A program made the position numbers and the translations under genes. DNA of 34,735 bases. Source: Aphanothece hegewaldii CCALA 016. Lineage in GTDB: Bacteria > Cyanobacteriota > Cyanobacteriia > Cyanobacteriales > Microcystaceae. Under the pieces are notes generated by a model. That model was given only the letters and a program-made list of their open reading frames with translations, was not told the origin of the DNA and did not search any database. How positions within the stretch are numbered: the stretch's first letter is position 1; every line of letters begins with the position of its first letter. Location of the stretch: contig NZ_PXOH01000043.1 in NCBI RefSeq assembly GCF_003007785.1, forward strand, positions 1 through 34,735, given 5' to 3'. This document shows positions 1 through 7,794 of the stretch, piece by piece.

Positions 1-33
1 TAGATAATTTTCTAAATGTGCTTTTCTTCCCAT
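1..33 (-). CDS. IS630 transposase, first 11 residues (partial)
   Basis: Reading leftward from the ATG at 33-31 gives MGRKAHLENYL before the window ends. I recall cyanobacterial IS630 transposases starting in a similar way (M-x-R-K-A-x-x-E-N-x-L). The ATG lies about 35 bp inside the terminal repeat, a sensible distance for a transposase start. With only 11 codons visible the call rests mainly on the position within the element. Confidence 0.45.
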   Translation of the reverse strand, partial: MGRKAHLENYL

Positions 34-77
34 TCCCACAGTCTATCAGATAAATGGGTTCTCTTTTACGGATTTGG
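1..77 (-). mobile_element. IS630-type element, transposase-start end (partial)
   Basis: The terminal repeat TACGGATTTGG (67-77) is followed by TA (78-79), the usual IS630 target dinucleotide. TACGGATTTGGTA (67-79) is the exact reverse complement of TACCAAATCCGTA at 34364-34376, where an IS630 transposase also begins to appear. The sequence inside the repeat differs from that at the right edge of the window, so this is the opposite end of the element. The IS continues leftward out of the window. Homology to a kinase gene begins immediately after the TA, which fixes the junction. That this is an IS end is inferred from the matched repeat plus both broken genes. Confidence 0.75.
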
Positions 78-79
78 TA

Positions 80-248
80 TAACAGGGTTTTCGGGATTTT
101 CCAAACTCTGACTTCAAGGGAAAAACGAGAGAACACTGGTATCGGTTTATCGATCGTCAAAAAAATTATTGAATCTGAAGGGGGTACGATCGTCATTGAC
201 TCACAGTTAAATCAAGGTGCTACTTTTCGCTTCACTTGGCGAATTTAA
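80..248 (+). pseudogene. 3' remnant of a sensor histidine kinase, cut by IS630
   Basis: The fragment encodes the last ~55 residues of a HATPase_c domain, starting at RVFGIFQTL, with the G2 box TGIGLSIVKKII and the ending GATFRFTWR. It is closely related to residues 1224-1276 of the large kinase at 13161-17021 but is not identical, so it is a paralogue and not a copied end. The stop is at 246-248. An open frame with an ATG at 54 runs into the IS end and is not a real start, because the kinase homology begins right after the TA at 78-79. The upstream part (sensor, HisKA, N-box) is missing or lies across the IS. It ends 9 nt from the convergent ABC gene. Confidence 0.8.
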
Positions 249-257
249 AAAAAAGTT

Positions 258-2111
258 TTAGATTGTTTTTTCAAATTTGGGAATCGAAGCAATTAACCGC
301 TTAGTATAATCTTCTTTTGGATGATTAATAATCTCTTTGGCTGTTCCTTCTTCGGCTATTTTCCCTTTATTCATTACAATAATACGATCGCTCATAAAAC
401 GAACCACACTTAAATCATGGGAAATAAAAATATAAGTTAATTGAAAATCTTGCTGTAATTCTTTTAACAAATTTAAAACTTCTGCTTGTACCGAAACATC
501 CAAAGCGGAAACAGATTCATCACAGACAATAAACTGAGGATTTAATGCTAATGCTCTTGCAATACAAACCCTTTGTCTTTGTCCACCTGATAATTGATGA
601 GGATAACGATTAAACCAACTAGGATTTAGTTTAACTCGTTCTAAAAGATAGGCGACTCTTTCTCTTTGTTTACGCTCACTCCCTTCTTTTTTATGAATAA
701 TTAACGGTTCCATAATTGCTTTCCCAATCGTTAGCCGAGGATTCAACGAATTATAAGGATTTTGAAAAACAATTTGCATTCTTTGGCGCAAAGATCGTAA
801 TTTAGGATTACCGACAGTCCAATCAGAAATCTTTTCTTTCTCGAAATAAATTTCCCCTTCTGTCGCTGGAATTAGTTTTAAAATTGTTCTCGCTAAAGTT
901 GATTTTCCGCATCCAGATTCACCGACTAAACCTAATGTTTCTCCGTGTTTAACTTCAAAACTAACATTATCTACGGCATTAAAAAAGGTTTTGGTTTGTC
1001 CAAAAATACCTTTAATCGGATATCTAACAGATAAATTTTTTATAATAAGTAAATTATCTAGTTTTTCTATTTCGGTTACTCTTTGTTTTTCTTCTTCTAG
1101 GGAAATATATATAATTTCTGGTGGCGTTTTTTCAGATAGAGAAATAATTTGTCCTTGTTCATCTTTTTCTAGATCAACGAAATCACTAACGGTTAATAAT
1201 TTTTCGGGTAATTCGGTCAAATGAGGACGACAAGCAATCAAACCTTTTGTATAAGGATGTTGTGGATTATATAAAATTATTTCTTTATTATTTCGTTCAA
1301 CAATTTTACCTTGATACATCACAGCGACTGTATCAGCAATTTCATTAATCACCCCTAAATCATGAGAAATAAAAATCATCGACATATTACGATCGCTCTT
1401 GCAAAGTTCCCGCAATAATCGTAAAATTTCTTTTTGTACCGTCACATCTAAAGCGGTTGTTGGTTCATCGGCGATTAAGATAGTAGGGTTACAAGAAATC
1501 GCCATCGCAATCATCACCCGTTGCAATTGTCCCCCCGATAATTCGTGAGGAAATCGTTTTAAAATTGCTTCTTTTTGTTGTTTAATATAGGCTTTTACGG
1601 GTAAATTAGAGAGTTTATTGGCTAAATATTGTTCTTCTAGTTGTTCGTCAGAAGGAAGCAGTCTAACTTCTTGTAGGAGTGCGATCGCTTGATTTTTGGC
1701 TTGCTCAAGAGTAATATTTTTTTGATGCAGTTGAATCGCTTCAGTAATTTGAAAACCAATGTTATAGACAGGATTTAATGAACTCATCGGGTCTTGGAAA
1801 ATCATTGCAATTTCCCCACCCCGATAATGTCGTAATTGGTCTTGATGCAGAGCTAAAAGATTGACATTTGTGGTTTTTTGTGCTTTGGCGGGACTAAACC
1901 AGATTTCACCGCTACTAATTTTACCAGGGCGAGGGATCAAACCCATAATGGCTAAGGAGGTGATCGATTTTCCTGAGCCAGACTCCCCAACAATGCCTAA
2001 TATTTTTCCCTGTTCTAGACTAAAACTAATATTATCAACAGCCAAGGTTGTCTGATTCTCGTTTTTAAATTCTACAGACAAATTACGAACATCTAAAACT
2101 GTGTCGCCCAT
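258..2111 (-). CDS. Fused double ATP-binding protein of a peptide/nickel-type ABC importer
   Basis: This is a cytoplasmic energising subunit with two nucleotide-binding domains in one 617-residue chain, as in the E. coli GsiA/YejF layout (DppD+DppF fused). Domain 1 has Walker A GESGSGKS (42-49), Q-loop ~106, signature LSGGQ (191-195) and Walker B ILIADEP (211-217). Domain 2 has Walker A GESGCGKS (397-404), signature LSGGQ (507-511), Walker B IVCDES (528-533) and H-loop SHD near 564. Each domain carries the oligopeptide-type C-terminal patch (NPQHPYTKGLIAC ~282-294; DYTKRLIASIP ~601-611). Domain 1 has an extra lysine-rich segment of about 25 residues (~158-186) before its signature. No permease or binding-protein gene is adjacent, so the substrate (peptide, glutathione or metal) is open. 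The start is an ATG. Confidence 0.9.
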   Translation of the reverse strand: MGDTVLDVRNLSVEFKNENQTTLAVDNISFSLEQGKILGIVGESGSGKSITSLAIMGLIPRPGKISSGEIWFSPAKAQKTTNVNLLALHQDQLRHYRGGEIAMIFQDPMSSLNPVYNIGFQITEAIQLHQKNITLEQAKNQAIALLQEVRLLPSDEQLEEQYLANKLSNLPVKAYIKQQKEAILKRFPHELSGGQLQRVMIAMAISCNPTILIADEPTTALDVTVQKEILRLLRELCKSDRNMSMIFISHDLGVINEIADTVAVMYQGKIVERNNKEIILYNPQHPYTKGLIACRPHLTELPEKLLTVSDFVDLEKDEQGQIISLSEKTPPEIIYISLEEEKQRVTEIEKLDNLLIIKNLSVRYPIKGIFGQTKTFFNAVDNVSFEVKHGETLGLVGESGCGKSTLARTILKLIPATEGEIYFEKEKISDWTVGNPKLRSLRQRMQIVFQNPYNSLNPRLTIGKAIMEPLIIHKKEGSERKQRERVAYLLERVKLNPSWFNRYPHQLSGGQRQRVCIARALALNPQFIVCDESVSALDVSVQAEVLNLLKELQQDFQLTYIFISHDLSVVRFMSDRIIVMNKGKIAEEGTAKEIINHPKEDYTKRLIASIPKFEKTI

Positions 2112-2216
2112 GTTTGCTCAATTCTTTGGGATTAAAAGAATTCTAACTGATTCCAAGATAGAAACACTTGTTTAGTTTAGAGAAGGTGAAGGGATAAACC
2201 CTTAAACCTTTTCCCT

Positions 2217-3845
2217 TTAACTCTTATCAGGTTGAATACCAGAACCGACGGGGGCAATGTTACTTAATTCTAATTCTGGATGATCTTCGATAATTTGATT
2301 AAGATTCCATTCGTTTTTAAATAACAAAACGGGGCGATTCCAGTTATCTTTGACGGTAATACAATTAAATAAGCGTCCTGCTTTCTCTACTGCACTCCAG
2401 CCATTTCTTACCCAACGCGCCACACTGTAGGGTAATAATTCGACCTGTGTCTCTACTCCATACTCACTCAACATCCGAAACTGTACGACATCAAACTGTA
2501 ATTGTCCAACAGCCGCAAGGATGGGTTCTCGCTTAAAATCGTCGGTTGAGTACATAATTTGTACTGCCCCTTCTTCTTGAAGTTCTGTGATTCCTTTTTG
2601 GAACTGTTTAAACTTAGAAGGATTCGGATTTTTAAGATAAGCGAATAATTCTGGCGAAAAACAGGGAATACCTTCGTATTCTAGTTTACTACCCACATAA
2701 ATCGTATCGCCGATCGCAAATACCCCAGGATTATTCAAACCTATGACATCCCCTGGATACGCTTCCTCAATTGATTCTCTGTCTTGTGCGAATAATTTTT
2801 GAGGTCTTGACAAACGAACCGTTTTACCCGTCCGAACATGATTAACCACCATATCTTTCTCGAATTTTCCCGTACAAACCCGCACAAAAGCCACTCTATC
2901 TCGATGTTTTGGGTCCATATTGGCTTGCAATTTAAAGACAAAGCCGCTAAATTCTGGATAAGTTGGATCGACTATTCCGACTGAAGATTGACGACCAATT
3001 GGCTTTAGAGCATAGTCGAGAAACGCATCTAAAAACAGTTGTACCCCAAAATTCGTCATCGCACTACCGAAGAAAACAGGGGTCATTTGTCCGGCGTGAA
3101 CCATTTCTAAATCTAATTCTGATCCAAGTTCTTCTAGTAGTTCGATATCTTCTTTTAGCTGATAATAAAGATCTTGCGGTAGATATTTTTCTATTTTCGG
3201 ATCACCGAGTGAGATCACTGTTTCTTGAGCTTCTCTACTTCCGTGTTCGCGTCGTTCAAAAAGATGGATAGTTTGATCACGACGATTATACACCCCGGCA
3301 AAGCGATCGCCTATACCAATGGGCCAATTTACCGCATAAGTTTGTAAACCTAATTCCCGTTCGATTTCGTCTAATAATTCTAAAGGTTCTCGTCCCGGAC
3401 GATCCATCTTATTAACAAATGTAAAGATCGGTAATTCGCGCATCTTACACACTTCAAATAGCTTGCGGGTTTGGGGTTCTAAACCTTTTGCCGCATCAAT
3501 TAACATTACCGCATTATCGGCAGCCGCTAAAGTTCGATAAGTATCTTCACTAAAATCTTGGTGTCCTGGGGTATCTAATAGATTAATCTGAAAATTATCA
3601 TATCCAAATTGCAAAACGGTAGAGGTGATCGAAATACCCCTTTGTTTTTCCATTTCCATCCAGTCAGAAGTCGCTTTTCTTTGATCACGTCTCGCTTTGA
3701 CTGCGCCCGCTTGATGAATTGCACCCCCGTAAAGTAAGAGTTTTTCGGTTAAAGTGGTTTTTCCCGCGTCAGGGTGGGAAATAATGGCAAAATTACGCCG
3801 TTTTTCGACAGCGTTTTCCAGATCGGTTATGATTTCGTTTGACAT
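2217..3845 (-). CDS. prfC: Peptide chain release factor 3 (RF3)
   Basis: RF3 is a ribosome-associated GTPase that ejects RF1/RF2 after stop-codon hydrolysis. The GTPase domain shows the G1 loop SHPDAGKTT (23-31), the switch I region with RGISI (69-73), G3 DTPGH (91-95) and G4 NKMD (145-148). The EF-Tu-like domain 2 and the RF3 C-terminal domain follow (ending in the GQLQFDVVQFRM and VARWV regions). The length of 542 residues is close to E. coli RF3 (529). EF-G, LepA and TypA are excluded by the spacer around DAGKTTLTEKLLLYGGAI and by the C-terminus. The gene follows the ABC ATPase start by ~105 nt on the same strand, with no sign of functional coupling. Confidence 0.96.
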   Translation of the reverse strand: MSNEIITDLENAVEKRRNFAIISHPDAGKTTLTEKLLLYGGAIHQAGAVKARRDQRKATSDWMEMEKQRGISITSTVLQFGYDNFQINLLDTPGHQDFSEDTYRTLAAADNAVMLIDAAKGLEPQTRKLFEVCKMRELPIFTFVNKMDRPGREPLELLDEIERELGLQTYAVNWPIGIGDRFAGVYNRRDQTIHLFERREHGSREAQETVISLGDPKIEKYLPQDLYYQLKEDIELLEELGSELDLEMVHAGQMTPVFFGSAMTNFGVQLFLDAFLDYALKPIGRQSSVGIVDPTYPEFSGFVFKLQANMDPKHRDRVAFVRVCTGKFEKDMVVNHVRTGKTVRLSRPQKLFAQDRESIEEAYPGDVIGLNNPGVFAIGDTIYVGSKLEYEGIPCFSPELFAYLKNPNPSKFKQFQKGITELQEEGAVQIMYSTDDFKREPILAAVGQLQFDVVQFRMLSEYGVETQVELLPYSVARWVRNGWSAVEKAGRLFNCITVKDNWNRPVLLFKNEWNLNQIIEDHPELELSNIAPVGSGIQPDKS

Positions 3846-3957
3846 TCCATCCAGAAAAATCAGTGATTATTTTCCTCCAGCATAAAACTGGAGAATTACT
3901 TTATTATATCAGTACAGTTTTTTTAATTCATTACTGTCCCAAACAAGCTTACAGGAC

Positions 3958-6276
3958 TTAAACCTTAGAAGTTTCCATCGAATGCGCTTTCACATAATCA
4001 ATAGCGGCTAAAGTTGCTTCGGGAGTAGCGGGTAAAGGAAGAGGAACATAATCAGTTTTTCCAAAGGCAGCAACAGCAGCGCGAATGGCTTCACGTACCG
4101 AAATAGCCAGCATGAAAGGCGGTTCACCAACAGCTTTACTACCATAGATTACGCCATTAGAGGGGGCACGTTCTAGGAGATGGACGTTAAAATGTTCTGG
4201 AACATCGCTAATTGTGGGAATCTTATAAGTACTGGGGGCAAAAGTGCGGAGTCGTCCTAAATCATCCCAGACGAGTTCTTCCATTGTATGCCAGCCCATG
4301 CCCTGAACGAAAGCGCCTTCTACTTGTCCTTGGTCGATGAATGGGTTTAAAGATTGTCCGACATCATGAACAATATCGACTTTTTTTAGTTTAAAGGTTC
4401 CTGCAAATCCATCCACTTCGACTTCACTCACAGCAGCACCATAAGCGAAATAATAAAAAGGACGGCCTTTACCTTCTACAGGGTCCCAGTGAATATTCGG
4501 TGTGCGATAATAGCCTGTAGCAGAAAGGCTAATCCGTTCATTATAGGTTTGTTTGATTACTTCATCAAATGAGACTCGCGCTTTAGGATAACTCTTACAA
4601 TAAATCCAATCATCCTCAAAGATAAAGTCTTCTGGTGCATCTAGTTTAAGGATTTTTGCTGCGACGGTTGCCATTCTTGCTTTTAGGGTTTCACAAGCAT
4701 TTTTTATCGCTTGTCCGTTTAAGTCGGAACCGCTAGACGCTGCGGTGGCTGAGGTATTCGGTACTTTTTCGGTACTGGTGTGCATCATGCGAAACCGTTC
4801 GTTATTTACCCCTAATGAATGGGCGGCTACCTGAATCATTTTGGTGTGTAATCCTTGTCCCATCTCGGTTCCACCGTGATTGAGTTGGATACTTCCATCT
4901 GTGTAAATCAGTACTAATGCACCAGCTTGATTATAGACGGTTTTGTTAAAGGAAACGCCAAATTTAACGGGAGTAATAGCGATACCTTTTTTCTTATAGG
5001 GACTTGATTGATTATATTCGTCGATTTCGGCTAATCTTTGGGCAAAATTAGAATTCTGCTTAACTTCACTCCAAACTCTAGATAGACGATTATCGTATAA
5101 TTCTTGTCCGTAGTGGGTGGTATTGGTTTCCCCTTCTCCGTGATAAAAGTTGCGTTCACGGACGACATCTGGGGGTATATCTAGTGTACGGGAAATGCGA
5201 TCGATAATATCTTCAATAACAATCATTCCCTGTGGCCCACCAAAACCACGATAAGCGGTATTAGATACACGATTCGATTTTGTAATCTGTCCACAAACGA
5301 CTAAATCGGGGATATAGTAAGCATTATCGATGTGTAGTACGGAACGTCCTAAAACAGGTGGCGATAAATCTAAACTCCATCCCCCATCAGAATAAAGATT
5401 TGCCGATAAAGCAGTAATTTTCCCTTCTTTTGTAAAACCGACTCTGTAATTAGCATAATATCCATGACGTTTACCAGTCATAATCATGTCATGGTGTCGT
5501 CTGAGTCTAACACGTACAGGACGACCAGTTTTTTTCGCGGCAATAGCGGCTAAAGAGGCAAAAATGTTCGCTTGTGATTCTTTTCCGCCAAATGCACCAC
5601 CCATACGAATACAGGTAGCCACGACAAAATTAGCTGGAATTCCTAAAACCCGCGCTACAATATGTTGTGTTTCGCTAGGGTGTTGGGTAGACGCATAGAT
5701 TTTATAACCGCCTTCGCCATCGGGAACCGCCCAACTGGTATGAGTTTCGAGATAAAAATGATCTTGTCCATTCATATCTAATTCGCCTTCTAAGGTCATT
5801 TCTGCTTTAGATAGGGCTTTTTCGGGGTCACCGCGTCGAATAACTTGGGGTTGTCCTTGAAAACTGCCTAATTTAACGGCTTCTCTAACGCTAGTAATGG
5901 CATCTAATGGCTCATATTCTACAACAATTTTTTCAGCCGCTTTTCGCGCTGCGTCTTCGGTTTCGCCAACTGTCCAAATAACTGCTTGTCCCCAGTAATA
6001 TACTTCATCGGTGGGGATAAGAATTTCGTCATGAATAATTACACCTGTGTCATTTTCTCCTGGGATATCATCTGCGGTTAATACAGTGACAAAACCTTCT
6101 ACTTCACTCGTTTTACTAATATCAATGCTCAGAATTTTTGCTTTAGCGTGGGGTGAAAGAACGGGATACAGTGACAACATTCCTTGAAACTGACGTTGAT
6201 CATCAGTATACATGGCATGACCGGTTACGTGACCTTCTGCGCTTTCGTGAGTTTTTTTGATTCCGACTCCACTCAT
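3958..6276 (-). CDS. xdhB: Xanthine dehydrogenase, molybdopterin-binding large subunit
   Basis: This is the catalytic subunit that hydroxylates hypoxanthine and xanthine to urate at a molybdenum centre, pairing with XdhA. Its 772 residues match the bacterial split XDH (about 777 in Rhodobacter). Motifs are GGAFGGKE with Glu233, RSVLH with Arg311, AYRGFGGPQ (341-349), GSDLNGQA (516-523), VQGMGWH (657-663) and the catalytic glutamate in GEPP (Glu718). Glu233 and Arg311 are 78 residues apart, like bovine Glu802/Arg880 and Rhodobacter Glu232/Arg310, the purine-specific pair. This favours XDH over aldehyde oxidase. The start ATG has an AGGAG that overlaps the xdhA stop, with an 11-nt gap, so the two are co-translated. 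No XdhC maturation gene is in the window. Confidence 0.94.
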   Translation of the reverse strand: MSGVGIKKTHESAEGHVTGHAMYTDDQRQFQGMLSLYPVLSPHAKAKILSIDISKTSEVEGFVTVLTADDIPGENDTGVIIHDEILIPTDEVYYWGQAVIWTVGETEDAARKAAEKIVVEYEPLDAITSVREAVKLGSFQGQPQVIRRGDPEKALSKAEMTLEGELDMNGQDHFYLETHTSWAVPDGEGGYKIYASTQHPSETQHIVARVLGIPANFVVATCIRMGGAFGGKESQANIFASLAAIAAKKTGRPVRVRLRRHHDMIMTGKRHGYYANYRVGFTKEGKITALSANLYSDGGWSLDLSPPVLGRSVLHIDNAYYIPDLVVCGQITKSNRVSNTAYRGFGGPQGMIVIEDIIDRISRTLDIPPDVVRERNFYHGEGETNTTHYGQELYDNRLSRVWSEVKQNSNFAQRLAEIDEYNQSSPYKKKGIAITPVKFGVSFNKTVYNQAGALVLIYTDGSIQLNHGGTEMGQGLHTKMIQVAAHSLGVNNERFRMMHTSTEKVPNTSATAASSGSDLNGQAIKNACETLKARMATVAAKILKLDAPEDFIFEDDWIYCKSYPKARVSFDEVIKQTYNERISLSATGYYRTPNIHWDPVEGKGRPFYYFAYGAAVSEVEVDGFAGTFKLKKVDIVHDVGQSLNPFIDQGQVEGAFVQGMGWHTMEELVWDDLGRLRTFAPSTYKIPTISDVPEHFNVHLLERAPSNGVIYGSKAVGEPPFMLAISVREAIRAAVAAFGKTDYVPLPLPATPEATLAAIDYVKAHSMETSKV

Positions 6277-6287
6277 TTGATGTTCTC

Positions 6288-7685
6288 CTAACTCATTTCT
6301 ACAAAGAATTTCTCAAATAAATTAGCGACTAATTTTTTACGATATTCGGCACTACCGCGTAAGTCTGTTAATGGTTTAAAAGCGTCATATAAAGCGGTTT
6401 TGGCTTGTTGAGCAGTGGCAAACGTCCAAGGTTGACCCACTAGCATTGATTCTACACCTGTAGCTCTCGCGGGTATCGCTGCAACACCACCATATCCTAA
6501 TCTGGCATGAAGGATAGTATTATTTTCGTCTAGATCGATCGTATATGCGGCGGCTACAATACTGATATCATCGGTGCCTCGTTTGCCAATTTTATAGGAC
6601 TGACTCAGACGACGGACTGCACCAGGTGTAATGGTTTTAGGAATTTTTACTCCAAAGATAATCTCTCCTTTTTGCAGTTCGGTTTGTCGATAACCTTTAA
6701 AAAAGTCTACGAGAGGTATTGTTCTTTCGCCATTAATACTAACTAACTTAATTTCAGCATCGAGAGACAACAAAACAGGGGGTAAGTCTCCAATAGGGGA
6801 AGCTGTGCCAATATTTCCGCCGAGAGTTGCACGGTTTCGCACTTGACGCGCTGCAAACCAATAAATCATTTCATCTAGACTCGGAAAAATACCCTGTAAG
6901 TTTCTCTCAATATGCGTCAGAGGCACACCTGCACCAATTTCGACAAATTCTTCATAATTATTAATAAATTTGAGTTCTGTTACGCCTTCTAATGAAATTA
7001 AAATCGGATAAGTCTGACGATGCCAACTTATTTCTAATCCTAAATCAGTTCCCCCGGCAATTAATGTCGCATCGGGATACTGTTGTAGGAGTTCTAAAAC
7101 TTCCTCTAAATGTGTCGGGCGATAAAATTGTTGCTCAGAAGTTGTATAACTAATGGGTTCTAATACGGTTTCGCAATTATTTAATTTTTCGCTAAACTGG
7201 TCGTTTTCAACAATATCTGTGACCATTTCACAAGCGCGACGAATGGCCATATATCCCGTACATCGACACAAATTTCCATCAACGCAGAGATCATCCACCT
7301 TACTTTCATAATAAGCGGAAAACATACTCATGATGAAACCTGGTGTACAATACCCACATTGAGAACCTCCCGTTTGTACCATTGCATCTTGTACGGGATG
7401 TAATTTCCCATTAGCGATACCTTCTGCTGTCAGTATTTCGCGCCCTGCTACGGAACCAACGGGAATTAAACAACTATTTACCGCTTGATAAGTCGGTTTA
7501 GAGTCAGCATTTTGACCAATAACTGCTACTGTACACGCCCCGCAGTCGCCATCCCCGCAGCCTTCTTTTGTTCCGACATATCCATGTTGACGCAGGTATT
7601 CTAGTAACGTCATCGTTGGCGAAATATCTTTGAGTCGTACTAAGACGCTATTAATCGTTATTGTTAAGTCTTGCTTTAATTGCAT
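6288..7685 (-). CDS. xdhA: Xanthine dehydrogenase, 2Fe-2S/FAD small subunit
   Basis: This subunit passes electrons from the molybdenum centre through two 2Fe-2S clusters and FAD to NAD+. The plant-type ferredoxin cluster uses Cys43, Cys48, Cys51 and Cys72. The second cluster uses Cys110, Cys113, Cys140 and Cys142. The FAD domain follows with LIAGGTDLG (208-216) and ATLGGNIGTASPIGD (286-300), then a CO-dehydrogenase flavoprotein C-terminal domain. At 465 residues it matches Rhodobacter XdhA (about 462), with FeS and FAD in one chain. It is the second gene of the minus-strand run porin-xdhA-xdhB, 109 nt after the porin. That gap holds a hairpin (7739-7786) and the palindrome TTGTATACAA (7728-7737), so it may also be transcribed from its own promoter. 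Confidence 0.95.
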   Translation of the reverse strand: MQLKQDLTITINSVLVRLKDISPTMTLLEYLRQHGYVGTKEGCGDGDCGACTVAVIGQNADSKPTYQAVNSCLIPVGSVAGREILTAEGIANGKLHPVQDAMVQTGGSQCGYCTPGFIMSMFSAYYESKVDDLCVDGNLCRCTGYMAIRRACEMVTDIVENDQFSEKLNNCETVLEPISYTTSEQQFYRPTHLEEVLELLQQYPDATLIAGGTDLGLEISWHRQTYPILISLEGVTELKFINNYEEFVEIGAGVPLTHIERNLQGIFPSLDEMIYWFAARQVRNRATLGGNIGTASPIGDLPPVLLSLDAEIKLVSINGERTIPLVDFFKGYRQTELQKGEIIFGVKIPKTITPGAVRRLSQSYKIGKRGTDDISIVAAAYTIDLDENNTILHARLGYGGVAAIPARATGVESMLVGQPWTFATAQQAKTALYDAFKPLTDLRGSAEYRKKLVANLFEKFFVEMS

Positions 7686-7727
7686 CTCGGTTTCCCAGAT
7701 TATATGAAAAGCATTCTATCTAGGCAA

Positions 7728-7737
7728 TTGTATACAA
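7728..7737. promoter_or_regulatory. Palindrome TTGTATACAA upstream of xdhA (candidate operator)
   Basis: This perfect 10-bp palindrome lies 43-52 nt before the xdhA ATG. Its GTATAC centre also occurs in the palindrome 5' of the purine permease (9905-9917). Sites of this form are bound by several GntR-family repressors in other bacteria. No regulator gene is in the window, and the same 10-mer occurs at 34388-34397 inside an IS end, so chance is possible. Confidence 0.4.
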
Positions 7738-7738
7738 G

Positions 7739-7786
7739 GTGGGATCAGCTAGATGTAGTTTTAATCACACTAGCTGAAATTCCCAC
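7739..7786 (-). other. Long imperfect hairpin between porin and xdhA
   Basis: GTGGGA (7739-7744) plus CAGCTAG (7746-7752) pair with CTAGCTG (7770-7776) plus TCCCAC (7781-7786), giving 13 base pairs with a small internal loop and a 17-nt apical loop. It starts 9 nt after the porin stop in the transcript sense. There is no clear U-tract, so it fits an RNA processing or partial read-through signal that makes porin and xdhAB levels unequal better than a simple terminator. Confidence 0.5.
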
Positions 7787-7794
7787 AAGCTTAT

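Noticed and set aside
2963..3271. 102-codon plus-strand frame opposite prfC
   Set aside because: Antisense shadow of a conserved gene, arginine/leucine-rich, no independent support.
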